Shown here: positions 35,086 through 47,229 of the stretch, in pieces
Layout of the letters: every line of letters starts with the position of its first letter
Numbering within the stretch: position 1 is the stretch's first letter
DNA from: Pyrenophora tritici-repentis
Lineage: Eukaryota; Ascomycota; Dothideomycetes; Pleosporales; Pleosporaceae
DNA: 64,000 bases
Direction of reading: 5' to 3'
Assembly: GCF_003171515.1 (NCBI RefSeq)
Contig: NC_089390.1
Span: 7,998,001-8,062,000, forward strand
The notes under the pieces: model-generated
Told to the model about the DNA's origin: nothing
Database searches by the model: none
What the model saw: only the letters and a program-made list of their open reading frames with translations
Program-made: the position numbers and the translations under genes

Positions 35086-36000
35086 ATGAAAGTGGTGGTA
35101 GTGGCAATTATAACCAGGTATTTGCAACGCTCAAACCTAGATTAAACTCGAAACATGTCGCAATTTTTCAACGCACGTGGTTACAAAATGTTATATAAGA
35201 GTTCCATGACATGTCAGAGGAGGGAAGAGTGGTCCGGTATATATAGTACCCTACACACCGCCATGCACTCCTGGCCGTTTGAGAAATGGGGACAGGATCT
35301 CGAACGTGCTTAAGCGAGCGACCAGGCCCTACAGTATGATGAGCAAGTATACCATGTGTCTGCAAATAACATGTATTGAAACAACAACTGAGCTTTATTG
35401 AAACGAGGCTCCACTTTAGGCGAACGCGTGGAAGTAGCCTTTGCAGGATGCGCACAACCCGTAACGAGCAATAAAGCTTGGCAAGGTTGGGTAGGGTGGT
35501 GAGAAATTCAATAGAAATGAGCAACGTCTCAACAAAACTCGGCTTGTCAGAAGGGGGTGTCGGGAAGTGGCACTGGATACATGTTAGACTTGGATTAGCT
35601 TGAGTATGAATGTGAACATCAATTGATCGAGACCGCGGCAGCGATTCAGCCATTGCATCATTGGACGAGATTTTTTTGATATACAATGTCCGACGTGTTC
35701 AATGGCTGGAGGGACATGTGCGCCTGTGCAGATGGTACCGAGATTGGCTGGTAGGTGCCCATTGAAAAATCGTGTGCTTCTCCTTTTTGCACGCGCCAAC
35801 GCGAGGGCTGACGGTGTGGTGTGTTGGTCGGAAAGTTGTGCGAACAGCCCAGGTACACATGAGGCACAGCGGACCCCATGCATCGCCATGGCAACAGTCA
35901 TGGAAGAATTGGCCGAATGCGATGACTGAATCGTGGCTTATGGAAGCGAGTTTGCATACGACGACACCGATGCCATCACCAGGCTTGAGACATTGCAAAT

Positions 36001-36090
36001 ACCCCGCAGGTAGAAATTCGAAACACGACAAACTGCCTTGTTGCGAATCCGACGATGCTTTAACCACTGCTGACCGGATCTCGTCCCCGC
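36001..36090 (-). other. Possible decayed tRNA or tRNA-derived SINE
   Basis: On the minus strand the order GCAGTGGTTAAAGC, then TTCGCAA, then GTTTCGAATTTC resembles a D arm, anticodon loop and B box at roughly tRNA spacing. The stems do not pair well (the T stem fails), so this is not a working tRNA gene by eye. It could be a SINE head or chance. Confidence 0.22.
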
Positions 36091-38841
36091 ATGTCGGAAG
36101 GTCTTGGGGTGTCACAGCGTCCCGCTGTGTCAGGTAGCGACCTTCCGGTTGCGAGGGCGTAAGCGAACCGCATGCGGTGATGAAACCAGTGTTCCCTTGA
36201 GGTATATTATTCTAGGCGGATCCTAATATGGACGAAAGCGGCTTTGATGTGCAACACCGACACAGCGGCGGAATGAAGCGGCACGTCTGACCCGTTGTGA
36301 CCATGACTACGCATGTGTATCTAGTACCTAGTAGTAGTCTATCGGGGAAGCTGACTCTGGCGAAAACGAAAAGTGTGAGTGGTGGGCACACCTCTCTTTT
36401 GATGATGAGTGACGGCATGTATCCGGGGTGTGAACGAATCAGGCGGGCAAGGGTGGTAACGGCAATACAGAGATTTCTTCTTCGTCTTGTTTTCTTCACA
36501 ATGTGCCCACCATGATGTACTTTTTGCAGCACCACGACTCGGAGGCGTGCGGCCAGGTGCCGGGACGGTGACAAAGACTTTGAGCTTAAGCTCTGGCCAT
36601 TTGCACCGATACTCAGGGTCTCGAAACGCGAGCGTCCGTAGACGGCATCGTGGGCGGGTCCCGAGGTCTGGGGTATATGACGGACCCTGTTGTGAGCGAG
36701 GGCTTGGCCTGTATAGGTCAGGTGATGGCGTGCACACGGTTGTTTGTGTACGGGAGCTCGACGCGTAGCACCTGGAGACGAGGTCATGGTTTTTATCAGC
36801 GCTTGCCACAAGCGCTGCAACTTGGCGGGCTTTCGGTCCACTAAAGGAGGGGTCAGGCCGTTGGTGGTGGGGTCCAGGCGATCGTGTGCCCGTTTATGAA
36901 GGTTTTATGCAGTCGGTGAGGTTAGGGGAGAGGCGCCGTTCTCGAACAACGACTCAGCTCGCAACTGGCGTGGTTTGGCGGCAATGACGCCCCTCCCTCC
37001 CCCGGGTGCTCCGAGTAGGTAATTGCGCAGCCGCAGCCGTCTTTGTTGTGACGGGCCCTGGGGCGAGGGTAGCTGGTTGAGAGGAGAGTGTTGTTGCATG
37101 GACTTGTGCAGAAGCGGGTGCAAAGGGGATGATTATTCTTAGCAAACTGGGAAACTCATCTCAGCCTTATTGGCTATGACGTTTTGCGCATGTCGCCATC
37201 GAGATGGTGAGAGCAGCAGTTCGATCGCGGGCATGAGACTAAGATGGGTAGTGTGGGAAGTCCGGTTTTATGCCGCCGTTTGGGGCGTGCCAAAGCCCAA
37301 GCTGAGAGCGATCAGAGAGCGAACGGGCCGGGATGTTGTTCGCAGCAAGCAACCGCCAACGACGTAAGCCTGGCGGCTGCGACGTCGGTCTCGTTGCTAT
37401 GTAGGATGAGAGGAAATCTCCCGCTCGCCCTGAGAGTAGATTGTCACAGGATGCAGCCAATCAGGGCCAGCAGCGAGCATCTGGAGCATCGTGACTTGGA
37501 AGCCGGTTCCCTGGCAGGACGAGGGCCAAGACGATGGTATGCTATGTTTACGAATGACGACGTCAGGGCAACTCGGACCTTGGGTGGGACATGATGGAGC
37601 AGGTTCTGGAGCGCGCTCAGAGCCTCTGTTGACGGCGACTTGAGGGGATTTTGAATTGCATTGGACACTTTTTGATTCTGTCGGGGTAGTAGTAGTTGGG
37701 TAGCGGGCAGTCTAGCGGGTGTAGATAGTTGGTAGGCAGAGATGATCGGTACCGGTCACTTTGGACATGTCATAGTGCAGTGCAGGTATCCGGGAGCCCG
37801 TAGTGTTTGGTAGCCGGTATCCTCGGAGACGGTCGACATGTTACGCAGACAGGTTAGACGGGGCCCACTGCGAGACGCACCACGGCTGCGTCGTCGATGG
37901 ACTTGCAGCCACTTACAACGAGTCGTCTCCAAAGCCAAAGCCGAAGCCACAGAAGCGGAGAAGGAACTCATGGTTTCACGTACCATGCCGAGTTGCGAGG
38001 TTGCAGGGAGCATCCTGTTCGCATGGGTCTGCCATGGTGGAGCTAGGGCGTTGCTTCTCTGGCAACGCGCTGGCTGCCGGGCTGCATGCAGAAATAGAGG
38101 CGGAGGGCTGGCTGCGATGAAGCAGCAGCTGTCAGATGGAGATGAGACACGGTACAGTGCATGTAGCTGGACATGCTACCACGCAGAGGACAAGTCGATG
38201 CAGACGATGAGAGGGAATGGATTACATGTCTTTTTCTTTCCCAAAGATGCGAACTTCTGTTTACACACGGCTAGCTGCAGCGCTGGTGTGCATGGCGCGA
38301 TCAAATCAGCGGGCGGTGTACCTGCGGCGGCATTAGAGGCAGTAGTAGATGGGCTTGTGCATAGGCTCCGCAAGCAAACTCCAGTACCCAGTATATTTCT
38401 TTCGTCCCGTGCGAGAGCCTTCAGGCCTCCGCTGCCTGTGCCAGCGCTTAGCCTGGAGGTCCTGGCCCTGGTCGTCCGCCCTAAGCTCGCTGCAGCCGGC
38501 TACGGGCTACCCCAGCAACCATGGCATGCTCAAATCCAGCTGCGTGACCGACCCGCCTTCCTTCTTCTCTACCCTTCTCGCACCCAAGAAGGACCAGTTC
38601 CCCTCCCTTAAGTTGGCTGAGGATCTTGGACGACGGTCGCTTGTTTGGATATCCATCTAGCAGTCGCTACCTCCCTTCACCCTAAGCAGCCCACTCGCAT
38701 CCATGCCCGGAGCCAGTCACTAGCCCAATTCCCCACGGTCACGCATCCTCGACGAGCGCGAGCTTGAGCTTTGTGCAGAGCTTGCGAGCATCTTCAGATT
38801 GGAATTAGTTTTTCCGTCTTTGTATGCTTATCCATCCCATC

Positions 38842-38890
38842 ATCCACATCCACATCCACATCCACCTCCACCTCCACCTCTACCTATACC
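38842..38890. repeat. CCACAT/CCACCT hexanucleotide repeat
   Basis: About eight imperfect six-base units, starting 94 bp before the CDC25 start codon, probably in its 5' leader. Confidence 0.8.
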
Positions 38891-38983
38891 TCAGCAATCG
38901 CTCGTTTCCGACGGTTGCCCGGTACGACGACGCCCACGCGCACACCTACATTCACGCCCACCACGACCTTCGACCACACGACC

Positions 38984-40870
38984 ATGGAAATGTCGTCGCC
39001 TCTCGCCGCCATGCATGCACCGCCCATCCCAGGCCCCTGGGGCTACCGCCGAGACCTGCCTTCAAAACCACTGTTTGTCGGTGCCCACAGCCTAGGGCCC
39101 AAGAGCTTCAATTTCAGAGACCTCAGCATGAAGAAGAGCAGTGGGGGGGACTACTTTACCCTGCAGCCAATGCGAGGTTCCTCGCCCACTACCAGTCTTG
39201 CTGCCGACATGTCGAGCAACCTGCACATGGACCAAAGGTAGAATACACCACCACTCCCTTGCATCTCATCCGTTTGCACTACTAACCCTCTTTGTCTCGA
39301 TTGCAGCCCCCAGCTTGCCACGCCCCGCCGCTCGCTCTTCACCTCGAACCTGTTTCACCAGCTCGACCCAAAGGAAATCACGACCCCATTAGCCCGATGG
39401 GAGGGCGTCACGACTCCGCCAATCCCCTCGTCCTCGCCCGGCTTCGCTCCAGACTCAATGGACATCTCGCCCCTGCCCCACAAAGCCCCCTTTAGCTTCA
39501 TCAACGACCGTGACCGCTCCCTGCCGCTACCCTCGCCCTCTCCCGACGTCACCCCCGGTAGCGACAGCGACATGCTGACGCCCTGTGACGACGCCGACAC
39601 CCCGCCCACATACCCGACGCCGACGCCGCTCGAGGTCCCAAGACCCGTGTCTGCTGCCGAGTTAGTAGTACCGGTCAATTGGCCGCATGCAATTGCTAAC
39701 ATGATCACGTAGTCGCCGAAAGTCCGCTCTCCTCCGCCCATCGCTTTCGCGCTCAAAGAACTACACTACTAACTCGGTCTCTTTCAAGGACCAAGACAAC
39801 GCTCCGCTGCCCGCCTTCCAGTTTGGATGTGGTGACTTTAACCAGACGCCGTCGCTGGACGAGTGCTTCGCTGCCTCGCCTCCCCAGGACCGCCGCCCCA
39901 CGTCGAATGGCTCGCTGTTTTCCTCCAGGCCCAAGTCGCTCCGCCTCAACTCTGCTGCTAGCTCCACCTCGTCCACCGGCTCGCCCCTCTCTTCGGTGAG
40001 GAAGCCTGTTGGTCCTTCGTCGCGTCGCCCAAGCAAGTTCCGCAGATCATTGAGCATGTTCGAACACCCCGGTGATGTCATGAATGCCAAACAAGAGCAG
40101 GACAGCAACCACCAGCCCAGCGGCCTTCAGTCCGTCATGGACGTCGATGATGCCAACCCGCTCAAACTTCCCCACTTCACCACCAGCGAGCCGGAGAGCC
40201 TCCCTCGCATTACTCACGAGACATTGGTCCAAGTGCTGGATGGTGCATACGATCACTTGTATGACAACAAGGTCGTCATTGACTGCCGCTTCGAGTACGA
40301 ATACAATGGTGGACACATTGAAGGTGCCTTGAACTTCTGTGACAAGGAGAAGCTTGCCGAACGCCTGTTCCAAGCTCCCTCGAGTGCTAACACACTACTT
40401 GTGCTTCACTGCGAATACTCTGCCCATCGTGCACCTCTCATGTAAGTCGCCCTGTCCAGGCACATTCGCCTTCATCAGCTAACAATACCAGGGCCAAGTT
40501 TGTTCGCTCTCAAGACCGCAAGGAGAACGCCCATCAGTATCCCATGCTCTCATTTCCTGAAGTCTACATTCTCGATGGCGGCTACAGCTCCTTCTACCAT
40601 GCCCATGCTACCCGTTGCTACCCCCAGAACTACCTTCGCATGGACGCCAAAGAGCATGAACAGTCGTGCGAACGCGGCCTTAATAAACTCAAGTTTAAGT
40701 CGCGTGCCAAACTCAACCGTGCTACTACCTTTACATTTGGTCAACCTTGCCAGATGGAAGACAGCCCTACTGCCATGGGCCGCTCAAGAAGCGGAAACAA
40801 CATCTTCTCCCTTGGGAATGACTCCTTGGAAGTCGGCCGTGTGTCCTCCCGGCGCCTGGCCTCGTATTAA
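38984..40870 (+). CDS. CDC25: M-phase inducer phosphatase Cdc25/Mih1
   Basis: Four exons: 38984-39237, 39307-39660, 39713-40441, 40492-40870; 571 residues. The rhodanese-fold catalytic domain occupies about residues 345-490: VVIDCRFEYEYNGGHIEGAL, then the active-site loop HCEYSAHRAP (HCx5R), followed by YPMLSFPEVYILDGGYSSFY. It removes inhibitory phosphate from Cdk1 at entry to mitosis. The N-terminal 340 residues are Ser/Pro-rich with many SP/TP sites, the usual regulatory region. The third intron interrupts the codon right after the active-site loop. The start was chosen at the first ATG in frame, with good context ACCATGG. Confidence 0.94.
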
Positions 40871-42495
40871 ACCCACTCATCGGCTTCTGGTCGACTATAA
40901 CGATAATAACCCAACTTACGGAGGATTGATTCACGGCGTTATTCCATGATTGCTGCATCAGCATTGGATCCCCAAAGCATTGGCGTTTGGTCCCTTTTTT
41001 TCTTCTGATTCTTTCCATTACCACGGCGTTCAAGCGATTCCCTTTGTCCTGCATCAGCGACCGGATTTGACCAAAAGAAGCAGTTTGGTCCTGCAACCTG
41101 GGGTGTCCTGTCCCCATTTTCGTTTCTATACCCCATGTCGCGGAGCCGTGGGCCCGGCCATCAGTTACTATTTCACGAGAGGGATTACTGGATACCCATC
41201 TTGTCTACGGCGAGCGATTGGCAGCAAACAGATGACTGCCTCGCTCGCTCCTTAATTTCCTTTGTCTTTACCACCAACCATCCTCCAACGGATCTTCCTA
41301 TGGTCACTGCGAAGCTGAAAAAGGCTCGCATACCTTCTCAGAACAAGAATCTAAGAATCATCAAAGACAAATACAACCAAGGCCTACGTGCCGATACAAC
41401 CGTCATTACCAACACGGCATCCTAATTTCCTATTAAGAGTCTTCTTCCCGGTATCCTTTGTGTGTGCGTGTCCTGCAGCCATTTCCAATGTACTTTATCA
41501 CTTGTCGCTTCTTGTAATTTCTACTGGTCGATGGTTTGTGTTTACACAGAGACGACAGGTCAGAAATGTGGAGGGGTAATGGGTGATGGTGTACTTTGTC
41601 CTAGTACGGAGCGCGAGCGCGAGCAAGATGAAGATGGCTTGTAGCAGTCTGCTCCTGATTAGGCAAATAAGCAAAAAATAATACTCATTCATCAAGACAA
41701 ATCATGCGTGTGTGTTTGCCTCGTGTTGGGTGTCGAGTATGTTGCCAGTCTGTGATTGTTTACTAACATTGTTTACACTGATACGTTGAGCGACACAAAG
41801 GGAAGGGCAAATGTTGGACTCATGGTGAGCATGTTGAGACACTATGACCACGAATGTCTTGATAACGCGGCGGTCCCGGGGTTGGGGTTTGGTCGAGTAG
41901 TTTGTATACTTGTTTCTTCTCAGCCGTCCCGCTACCGGTCAACACGACACGTCGGTCGCGTCCAAGCTAAGCGACGCGTTCTTGACACGCTAGCCGGATG
42001 CAAATGCGGGGGAAGTGCTGATGCAGCTATCCTTGCCCCACCTAAAAACAATCTGCCATGCACTGCTATGCAGCCTCATGCACGACAACGCACTGCACAT
42101 GGACACCTTTACCTTAGTGAACCGGTGAAGCTGCAAAAAAAAGAAAAAAGACCTGCGTCAGGCTTTGCTTTCCATCCTTGCAGGTAGATAACAGCCGTGT
42201 TCATCTCAAACTGAACCTGTTGCTTGTCGGTTGCTTGTGTCGGTTCATTTGGCATCCGTGACTTTTGACGTACCGGTACGTCACGTCAATCGAGCGTGGT
42301 AGCCGTGGGATCGGTGATGAGGATTGTTTTGTTCGGGTCACGCATGTTACGCATTCGGTATACAACGGCTACGACGCACGATACACGCACACGCACGCAT
42401 ACGTCTACTACGCGCCTTCCCGTCGCCTCCCTCACGTCAGCGCCCACTCTATACCGCTACTGTTGCTGCATACGCTCGGTCCTCCAATACCGGGC
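40871..42495. other. 1.6-kb intergenic region
   Basis: Between CDC25 and SLD5, both rightward. Only unconvincing frames (for example 40950-41255 and 41756-42187). Presumably the CDC25 3' UTR and the SLD5 promoter, which has ACGCGC near 42410. Confidence 0.45.
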
Positions 42496-43323
42496 ATGGA
42501 CATTGACGATCTGCTGGCAGAGGTGTCGGTCGACTGCACACCCCAGGAGACACGCGATTTGCAGGAATTGACACGGTGCTGGGTCGCTGAGCGTGTGGCT
42601 CCAGAGATTTTACCATGGCCTGAGCAGCTTATGACTCGTGTCCTTGGACGAATTGCACGACAGGTTAGTCCAACACTTCTATACAAGGTCTACATAGTAG
42701 CGTCTAGCCGTTTTTTTATACTAATAACGCTAGCTTGTAGATTGAGCTCGTGGAAGAGCAGACGGGAAATATGGACCCTAAAACAAACTTCCGATTGATC
42801 ATTATACAAACCGAGTTGGAGCGCTTCAAGTTTCTCGTTCGAAGTTTATTGAGGGCTAGGATAAAAAAGGTAAATACCACCATCTGTTCACTTATCTCGT
42901 GCGAATCATCACCTTTATGCGAGACTGATGAACATGCTCCAGATCGATACACACCCACTCCACATACAATCTCTACACAATACATCGCTCGACACACCTA
43001 CCCCGCTCCTCTCTCCCGCTGAATATCAATACCTCCAATCGCACCAGGCCCTCCTCTCTTCGCACTATAATGCCTCTTTTCTCGCCCAGTTCCCAGCCTC
43101 CCTCCAGCGCATCGATGACACGACGGGCGGAGTTAGCATGGTTAATAGGCCAGACGAAGACAAAGCCGTGTTTGTGCGTGCACTAACTGATGTAGGCCAA
43201 GTTTATGTAGAGGGCGCGGATAAGAAATTTGAGTTGAAGAGGGGGGATGTTTGGGTTGTAAGATGGAGTGCTGTGAGACAGTGGTGTGTGGGCTGTGGGA
43301 CGGGGGATGTTGAGTTGATATGA
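42496..43323 (+). CDS. SLD5: GINS complex subunit Sld5
   Basis: Three exons: 42496-42663, 42741-42869, 42943-43323, all phase 0, 225 residues. The A domain starts MDIDDLLAEV and contains ELTRCWVAERVAPEILPWP, EEQTGNMDPKTNFRLIIIQT and ELERFKFLVRSLLRARIKKI, the Sld5/GINS signature. The C-terminal B domain includes LSPAEYQYL and ends DVWVVRWSAVRQW. GINS joins Cdc45 and Mcm2-7 in the replicative helicase. It is 216 bp upstream of RMT2 on the same strand. Confidence 0.92.
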
Positions 43324-43539
43324 TAAGTAGGAAGAGGACATGCGTGAATTTATCGAAGCAAACGCCAATCTATTCTTTCGAGAGAAAAACTGCCATGTCG
43401 AATGCAGCTGTGTTGACATGAGATCCTGTTTGGCTGGACCCTGCATGACTCGCGTCCCAATAAATTTCCTAGCCCCACCTTCCCCTCCACGCCCTCTTGC
43501 ACAATACAAATCTCGTCCCTGTTAACTAAACTACCCAAC

Positions 43540-44778
43540 ATGGACGATCCAGAATTCGACACGCAAACTGACCTCTCAACTCAAAGCATCTTGCTGGCTG
43601 CTGCAAATCACGACATTGGCGCTCTTCGCAATCTTCTGCGCAACACATCTGCAAACGTGCAAGATTCGGAAACAGGCTTCACGCCTCTACACGCTGCCAT
43701 TGCCGCTTGTGAGCCCGACCAAGAAAATGCAAACACAACCAACGGAGACGTGACCGATGCGACCAAGGAACAGAAGCAGGAACTTGAGGCGGCCGTCAAG
43801 ACAGTAAAGTTTCTGTTTGAAAATGGCGCAATTTGGAACGACCTAGATACAAACGGGGAAACGCCAGGATGTATAGCGCGCAGATTAGGTCTGAAGGAAC
43901 TATACGAGCTATGTGTCGATGCTGGTGTGCGTGCCGAAATGCTGCTGAGTCGTATGGAGCAGTACCAGCTCCTTGGAGATGACGACGAGGACGACGAGGA
44001 AGAAGAAGACGAAGACGAAGAGAAGGTTGCAGAGGTGACGGACTGCGTTGAGGTGATAGATATAGGCCAAGAAGATATACCGGGTGACGAGTCAACAGAG
44101 AACCCAAATTATCTCGCATCGAAACTCACCTTCGATCGGGATCGGCTATTAGACGACTCTTCAAACGGTGTCATGATGGAGTGGGAAACTACTTTGATGC
44201 GGACGTCAGCTGAGCTGCTGGCGCCAACAGAAGGACTGCGCATATTGAACATCGGTCATGGCATGGGGATTATCGATGGTATTCTCCAGGAAAAGAAGCC
44301 CAAGACCCATCATATCATCGAAGCACACCCAGACGTTATCAAGCGCATGAAAGAGCAGGAGTGGGACAAAAGGCCAGGGCTCATCATACATGAAGGGCGT
44401 TGGCAAGACATTGTTCCCAATTTAATAGAAAAGGGCGAATTATTTGATGGCATCTACTTTGACACCTTCGCCGAAGAGTACAAGGCTTTGCGCGAGTTCT
44501 TCACCGAGTATGTCATTGGACTACTAGATCCCGCTGGAGGTTCAGACCGCGAAGGAGGCAAGTTTGGCTTCTTCAACGGCATGGGTGCAGATCGACAGAT
44601 TGTGTACGATGTTTATAACAAGATTGTTGAGTTTGATCTCTTTGAGGCGGGCTTCGACACGGAGTGGGAGACAATAGCTGTGCCGAATCTAGACGACAAG
44701 GGCGAGTGGGAGGGGGTGAGGAGAAAGTACTGGGTGCTCAACGAGTACAAACTCCCGACATGCAGCTTTATTGCATGA
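43540..44778 (+). CDS. RMT2: Protein arginine N5-methyltransferase 2 (Rmt2)
   Basis: A single exon of 412 residues. N-terminal ankyrin-like repeats (ILLAAANHDIGALRNLLRN, GFTPLHAAIAAC, LDTNGETPGCIARRLG) are followed by an acidic stretch near residue 150 and a SAM-dependent methyltransferase domain with LRILNIGHGMGIIDG, HHIIEAHPDVIKRM and FDGIYFDTFAEEYKALREFF. This combination is specific to fungal Rmt2, which methylates the delta nitrogen of an arginine in ribosomal protein uL11 (L12). Cytoplasmic or nuclear. Confidence 0.93.
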   Translation: MDDPEFDTQTDLSTQSILLAAANHDIGALRNLLRNTSANVQDSETGFTPLHAAIAACEPDQENANTTNGDVTDATKEQKQELEAAVKTVKFLFENGAIWNDLDTNGETPGCIARRLGLKELYELCVDAGVRAEMLLSRMEQYQLLGDDDEDDEEEEDEDEEKVAEVTDCVEVIDIGQEDIPGDESTENPNYLASKLTFDRDRLLDDSSNGVMMEWETTLMRTSAELLAPTEGLRILNIGHGMGIIDGILQEKKPKTHHIIEAHPDVIKRMKEQEWDKRPGLIIHEGRWQDIVPNLIEKGELFDGIYFDTFAEEYKALREFFTEYVIGLLDPAGGSDREGGKFGFFNGMGADRQIVYDVYNKIVEFDLFEAGFDTEWETIAVPNLDDKGEWEGVRRKYWVLNEYKLPTCSFIA

Positions 44779-45510
44779 TTGCTGCAGTAGATGCGATTAG
44801 AAAGCGATATGAAAGCGCAACACTCGCAAAAAGGTATAATTGAGCAGTGCCAACGGGTCCAAGATCGAAGTCAGTACATGATCGCATCTCATAAAGGTCA
44901 AAGCGTTATATTTGTTGATGTAGACGTATCTTGCCAATAGGAGGTCAGATAGGTCAAGATGAAAAAGATTGTGGAGTGCATACTCAAATGACAACAACAA
45001 GTCTTTACAAAGCTGCTTCAACTCTTGTCCAAACATCACAACAAAAACAAAACAAAACAAACACGATCCCTACATTCATCGTTGCTAAACAAGTAAAACT
45101 GATCGCGCCAGACTTTCCCGAGACAACTTTGACATCTACTCGCCCCGCCATTTCACGCATCTCGAATATGACGTCAGGCCGCATTATTGGAAAGCTCGGA
45201 GCTTTTCTTGCCAGCAAAGCTTGTGCTTCAAAACTTGGTCGCCCAGTCTGAACACGCCAGGTATAGGACCAGGATCTGCCTCACAAGGTAGTGGAGACGG
45301 CGGGAAATAAATGCCGTCGGAGCGCCCAGCACCGTGCTGCTGCCATTTGAATTGTTGTTGTGGCGTGCAAGGCCACTTGCAGTCCAGTCCCCCCACCCCT
45401 CTAAATCCACGTCAAACGTCAAACTTTCTAGCCAACCAACGGCCTTTCGAACTAAGCCCCAGTAGCAGGAAATCCGGTCATCTACTTGGGGGAAAGAGCA
45501 AAAAAACGAC
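44779..45510. other. Intergenic region
   Basis: About 730 bp between two rightward genes. Contains CAAAACAAAACAAAAC-type low complexity near 45045. No gene seen. Confidence 0.4.
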
Positions 45511-46671
45511 ATGTCAATAACATCGTTTGACGACCGCCCGGGCCGCGGCGGCTTCCTAACTTTCAACTCTGGCCTCCCACGCATCTACCTCAGTTGCGCG
45601 CTTCCCGCACCAGAAAAAGCCCTCCTAGCCTGGCGCGAAGAAGGCTACGATACACGGTTTCTGCCGTACGATGCGCGCACACAGTCACAGGCAGAGTACA
45701 TTGCAAGCGTAAAGGCGCTATCCTCGACGCTCAACCTAGGCGAGCATTATGCGCTAATAGCATACGGCGACGCAGCAAGCGTAGTGCTCAAGACGGCACA
45801 GAAACCTCTAGCCAAATGTTGTGCAATTATTGCTTTTTACCCTACCGTACTGCCCAGCCCAAAGACCATGTATCCAAACTCGCATCAACTCCAAGTTCAC
45901 ATTGCAGGCCGTAGCCAAACGAGTCCGCGACCAGACATGTGCGCCTGGAAACTGTACCGGTACGAAAAATGTGCGACTGGCTTCGCGGACCCGGCATCTC
46001 CAGCATACGAAACAGTAGAAGCCAACCTCGCATGGACACGCACCTTATCCTGCGTCCGCAAAGGCTTCGGTAAGAACCTCGATCTCGAACCCCTGGCCCA
46101 AGCCCACTGGAATGCCAAATTCGAAGACGACGACCCAGACCGGGCAAGCATGGATATCATCAAGAACATGACGCAAGACAGTCCACACGTGACGGTTTTG
46201 CCCACATTGCAAGGTGGCGTGGGACGGCGCAAGCTGGCAGAGTTTTATGGTGAGTTCTTCGTTCCAAGTCTCGTCCCGGACTTTGAGATTAGACTTGTTT
46301 CACGGACCATGGGCGTGAATCGTATCGTGGATGAGATGGTGGTGTCGTTTACGCATTCGGACGAGGTGGATTGGATACTACCGGGGGTCAAGGCGACACA
46401 TAAGCGTGTCGAGGTTGCTATGGTGAGTGTTGTGGCGGTCAGAGGGGATAAGTTGGTGAGCGAGCATATGTATTGGGATCAGGCTTCTGTGCTGGTGCAG
46501 GTGGGGTTGTTGGACCCGAAGGTGGTGCCAAAGAAGATGAAGGGGGAAGGGTTGAAGATGCTGCCTGTGGTTGGGGCTGAGGCGGCCAAGCAACTGGTGG
46601 AACCGCAGCAGGGGAAGTATAATAGGTTATTGCAGGTGCATGGGTTGCTAGATGGGGTGAATGGGAACTGA
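45511..46671 (+). CDS. DLH-like plus SnoaL/NTF2-like fusion protein, unknown function
   Basis: A single exon of 386 residues. The N-terminal half resembles an alpha/beta-hydrolase of the dienelactone hydrolase kind, but where a nucleophile elbow would be expected it reads YALIAYGDAASVV, with no Cys or Ser in the usual place. The C-terminal half (about 210-345) looks like a SnoaL/NTF2-like fold: GRRKLAEFYGEFFVPSLVPD, VDEMVVSFTH, VAMVSVVAVRGDKLVSEHMYW. Similar two-part proteins are common in filamentous fungi without an assigned role. Probably cytosolic. It may act as a scaffold or a lyase/cyclase rather than a hydrolase; this is inference. Confidence 0.7.
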   Translation: MSITSFDDRPGRGGFLTFNSGLPRIYLSCALPAPEKALLAWREEGYDTRFLPYDARTQSQAEYIASVKALSSTLNLGEHYALIAYGDAASVVLKTAQKPLAKCCAIIAFYPTVLPSPKTMYPNSHQLQVHIAGRSQTSPRPDMCAWKLYRYEKCATGFADPASPAYETVEANLAWTRTLSCVRKGFGKNLDLEPLAQAHWNAKFEDDDPDRASMDIIKNMTQDSPHVTVLPTLQGGVGRRKLAEFYGEFFVPSLVPDFEIRLVSRTMGVNRIVDEMVVSFTHSDEVDWILPGVKATHKRVEVAMVSVVAVRGDKLVSEHMYWDQASVLVQVGLLDPKVVPKKMKGEGLKMLPVVGAEAAKQLVEPQQGKYNRLLQVHGLLDGVNGN

Positions 46672-47229
46672 ATGTGTTGCAATTGCGTGGTGTTTGGTGG
46701 ACTGTTTTGAGCTGGGAGTCTGGGTTTGATATGGAGGGGTTGGTGAACGCTATTGCCGGGAGTATGATATGGAAGATTCATGTCTCAGACCCTTCAGTGA
46801 GAAAGATACTGTAAATATAAGTTCATCCTACTACCTGCTAATAGAATGAAGTTTGGAAGCTACAATTACACTAGTGCTCACTTAATGTAATCATCTTTAT
46901 CCGGGCTGTCTCATGTAGTTATTGTGCTTGTTCTTGGACCTTGTCCTTTGCTAGTATAGTAAGAGATTATTCATACATGGCTCCTAAGCACAAATGTAAT
47001 TACAGGCATATATGTAAGCATACAAAACAATGACTTCAGACAAAGAGCTGAGAGTCCCTTCACCCGACTTCGGACCGAACAACTCGAGTGGGGACCTCTC
47101 TGATCCAAAATGACGCCATCCCAAAACCGACATGCCGACATTCGGTTCGCATCAAAATACGTCAGGACATCAGGAATAATTTATATTTATACTCTAGTCT
47201 ATACTTTTCATCATAAAGATTCGCACACA
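46672..47229. other. Intergenic region upstream of the peroxiredoxin gene
   Basis: About 560 bp, AT-richer than its surroundings. No gene seen. Confidence 0.4.

Larger units (their letters stand above)
35086..38983. other. 3.9-kb gene-poor region upstream of CDC25
   Basis: No frame here looks like a conserved protein. The longest (37838-38611 and 36212-36841) are Arg/Cys-rich and random. It holds a weak tRNA-like segment near 36001-36090 and a CCACAT/CCACCT hexanucleotide repeat at 38842-38890 in what is probably the CDC25 leader. Confidence 0.45.

Noticed and set aside
37838..38611. 257-codon plus-strand frame upstream of CDC25
   Set aside because: Arg/Ala/Cys-rich, no domain, no start context and no splicing partner; looks like chance in GC-rich DNA.
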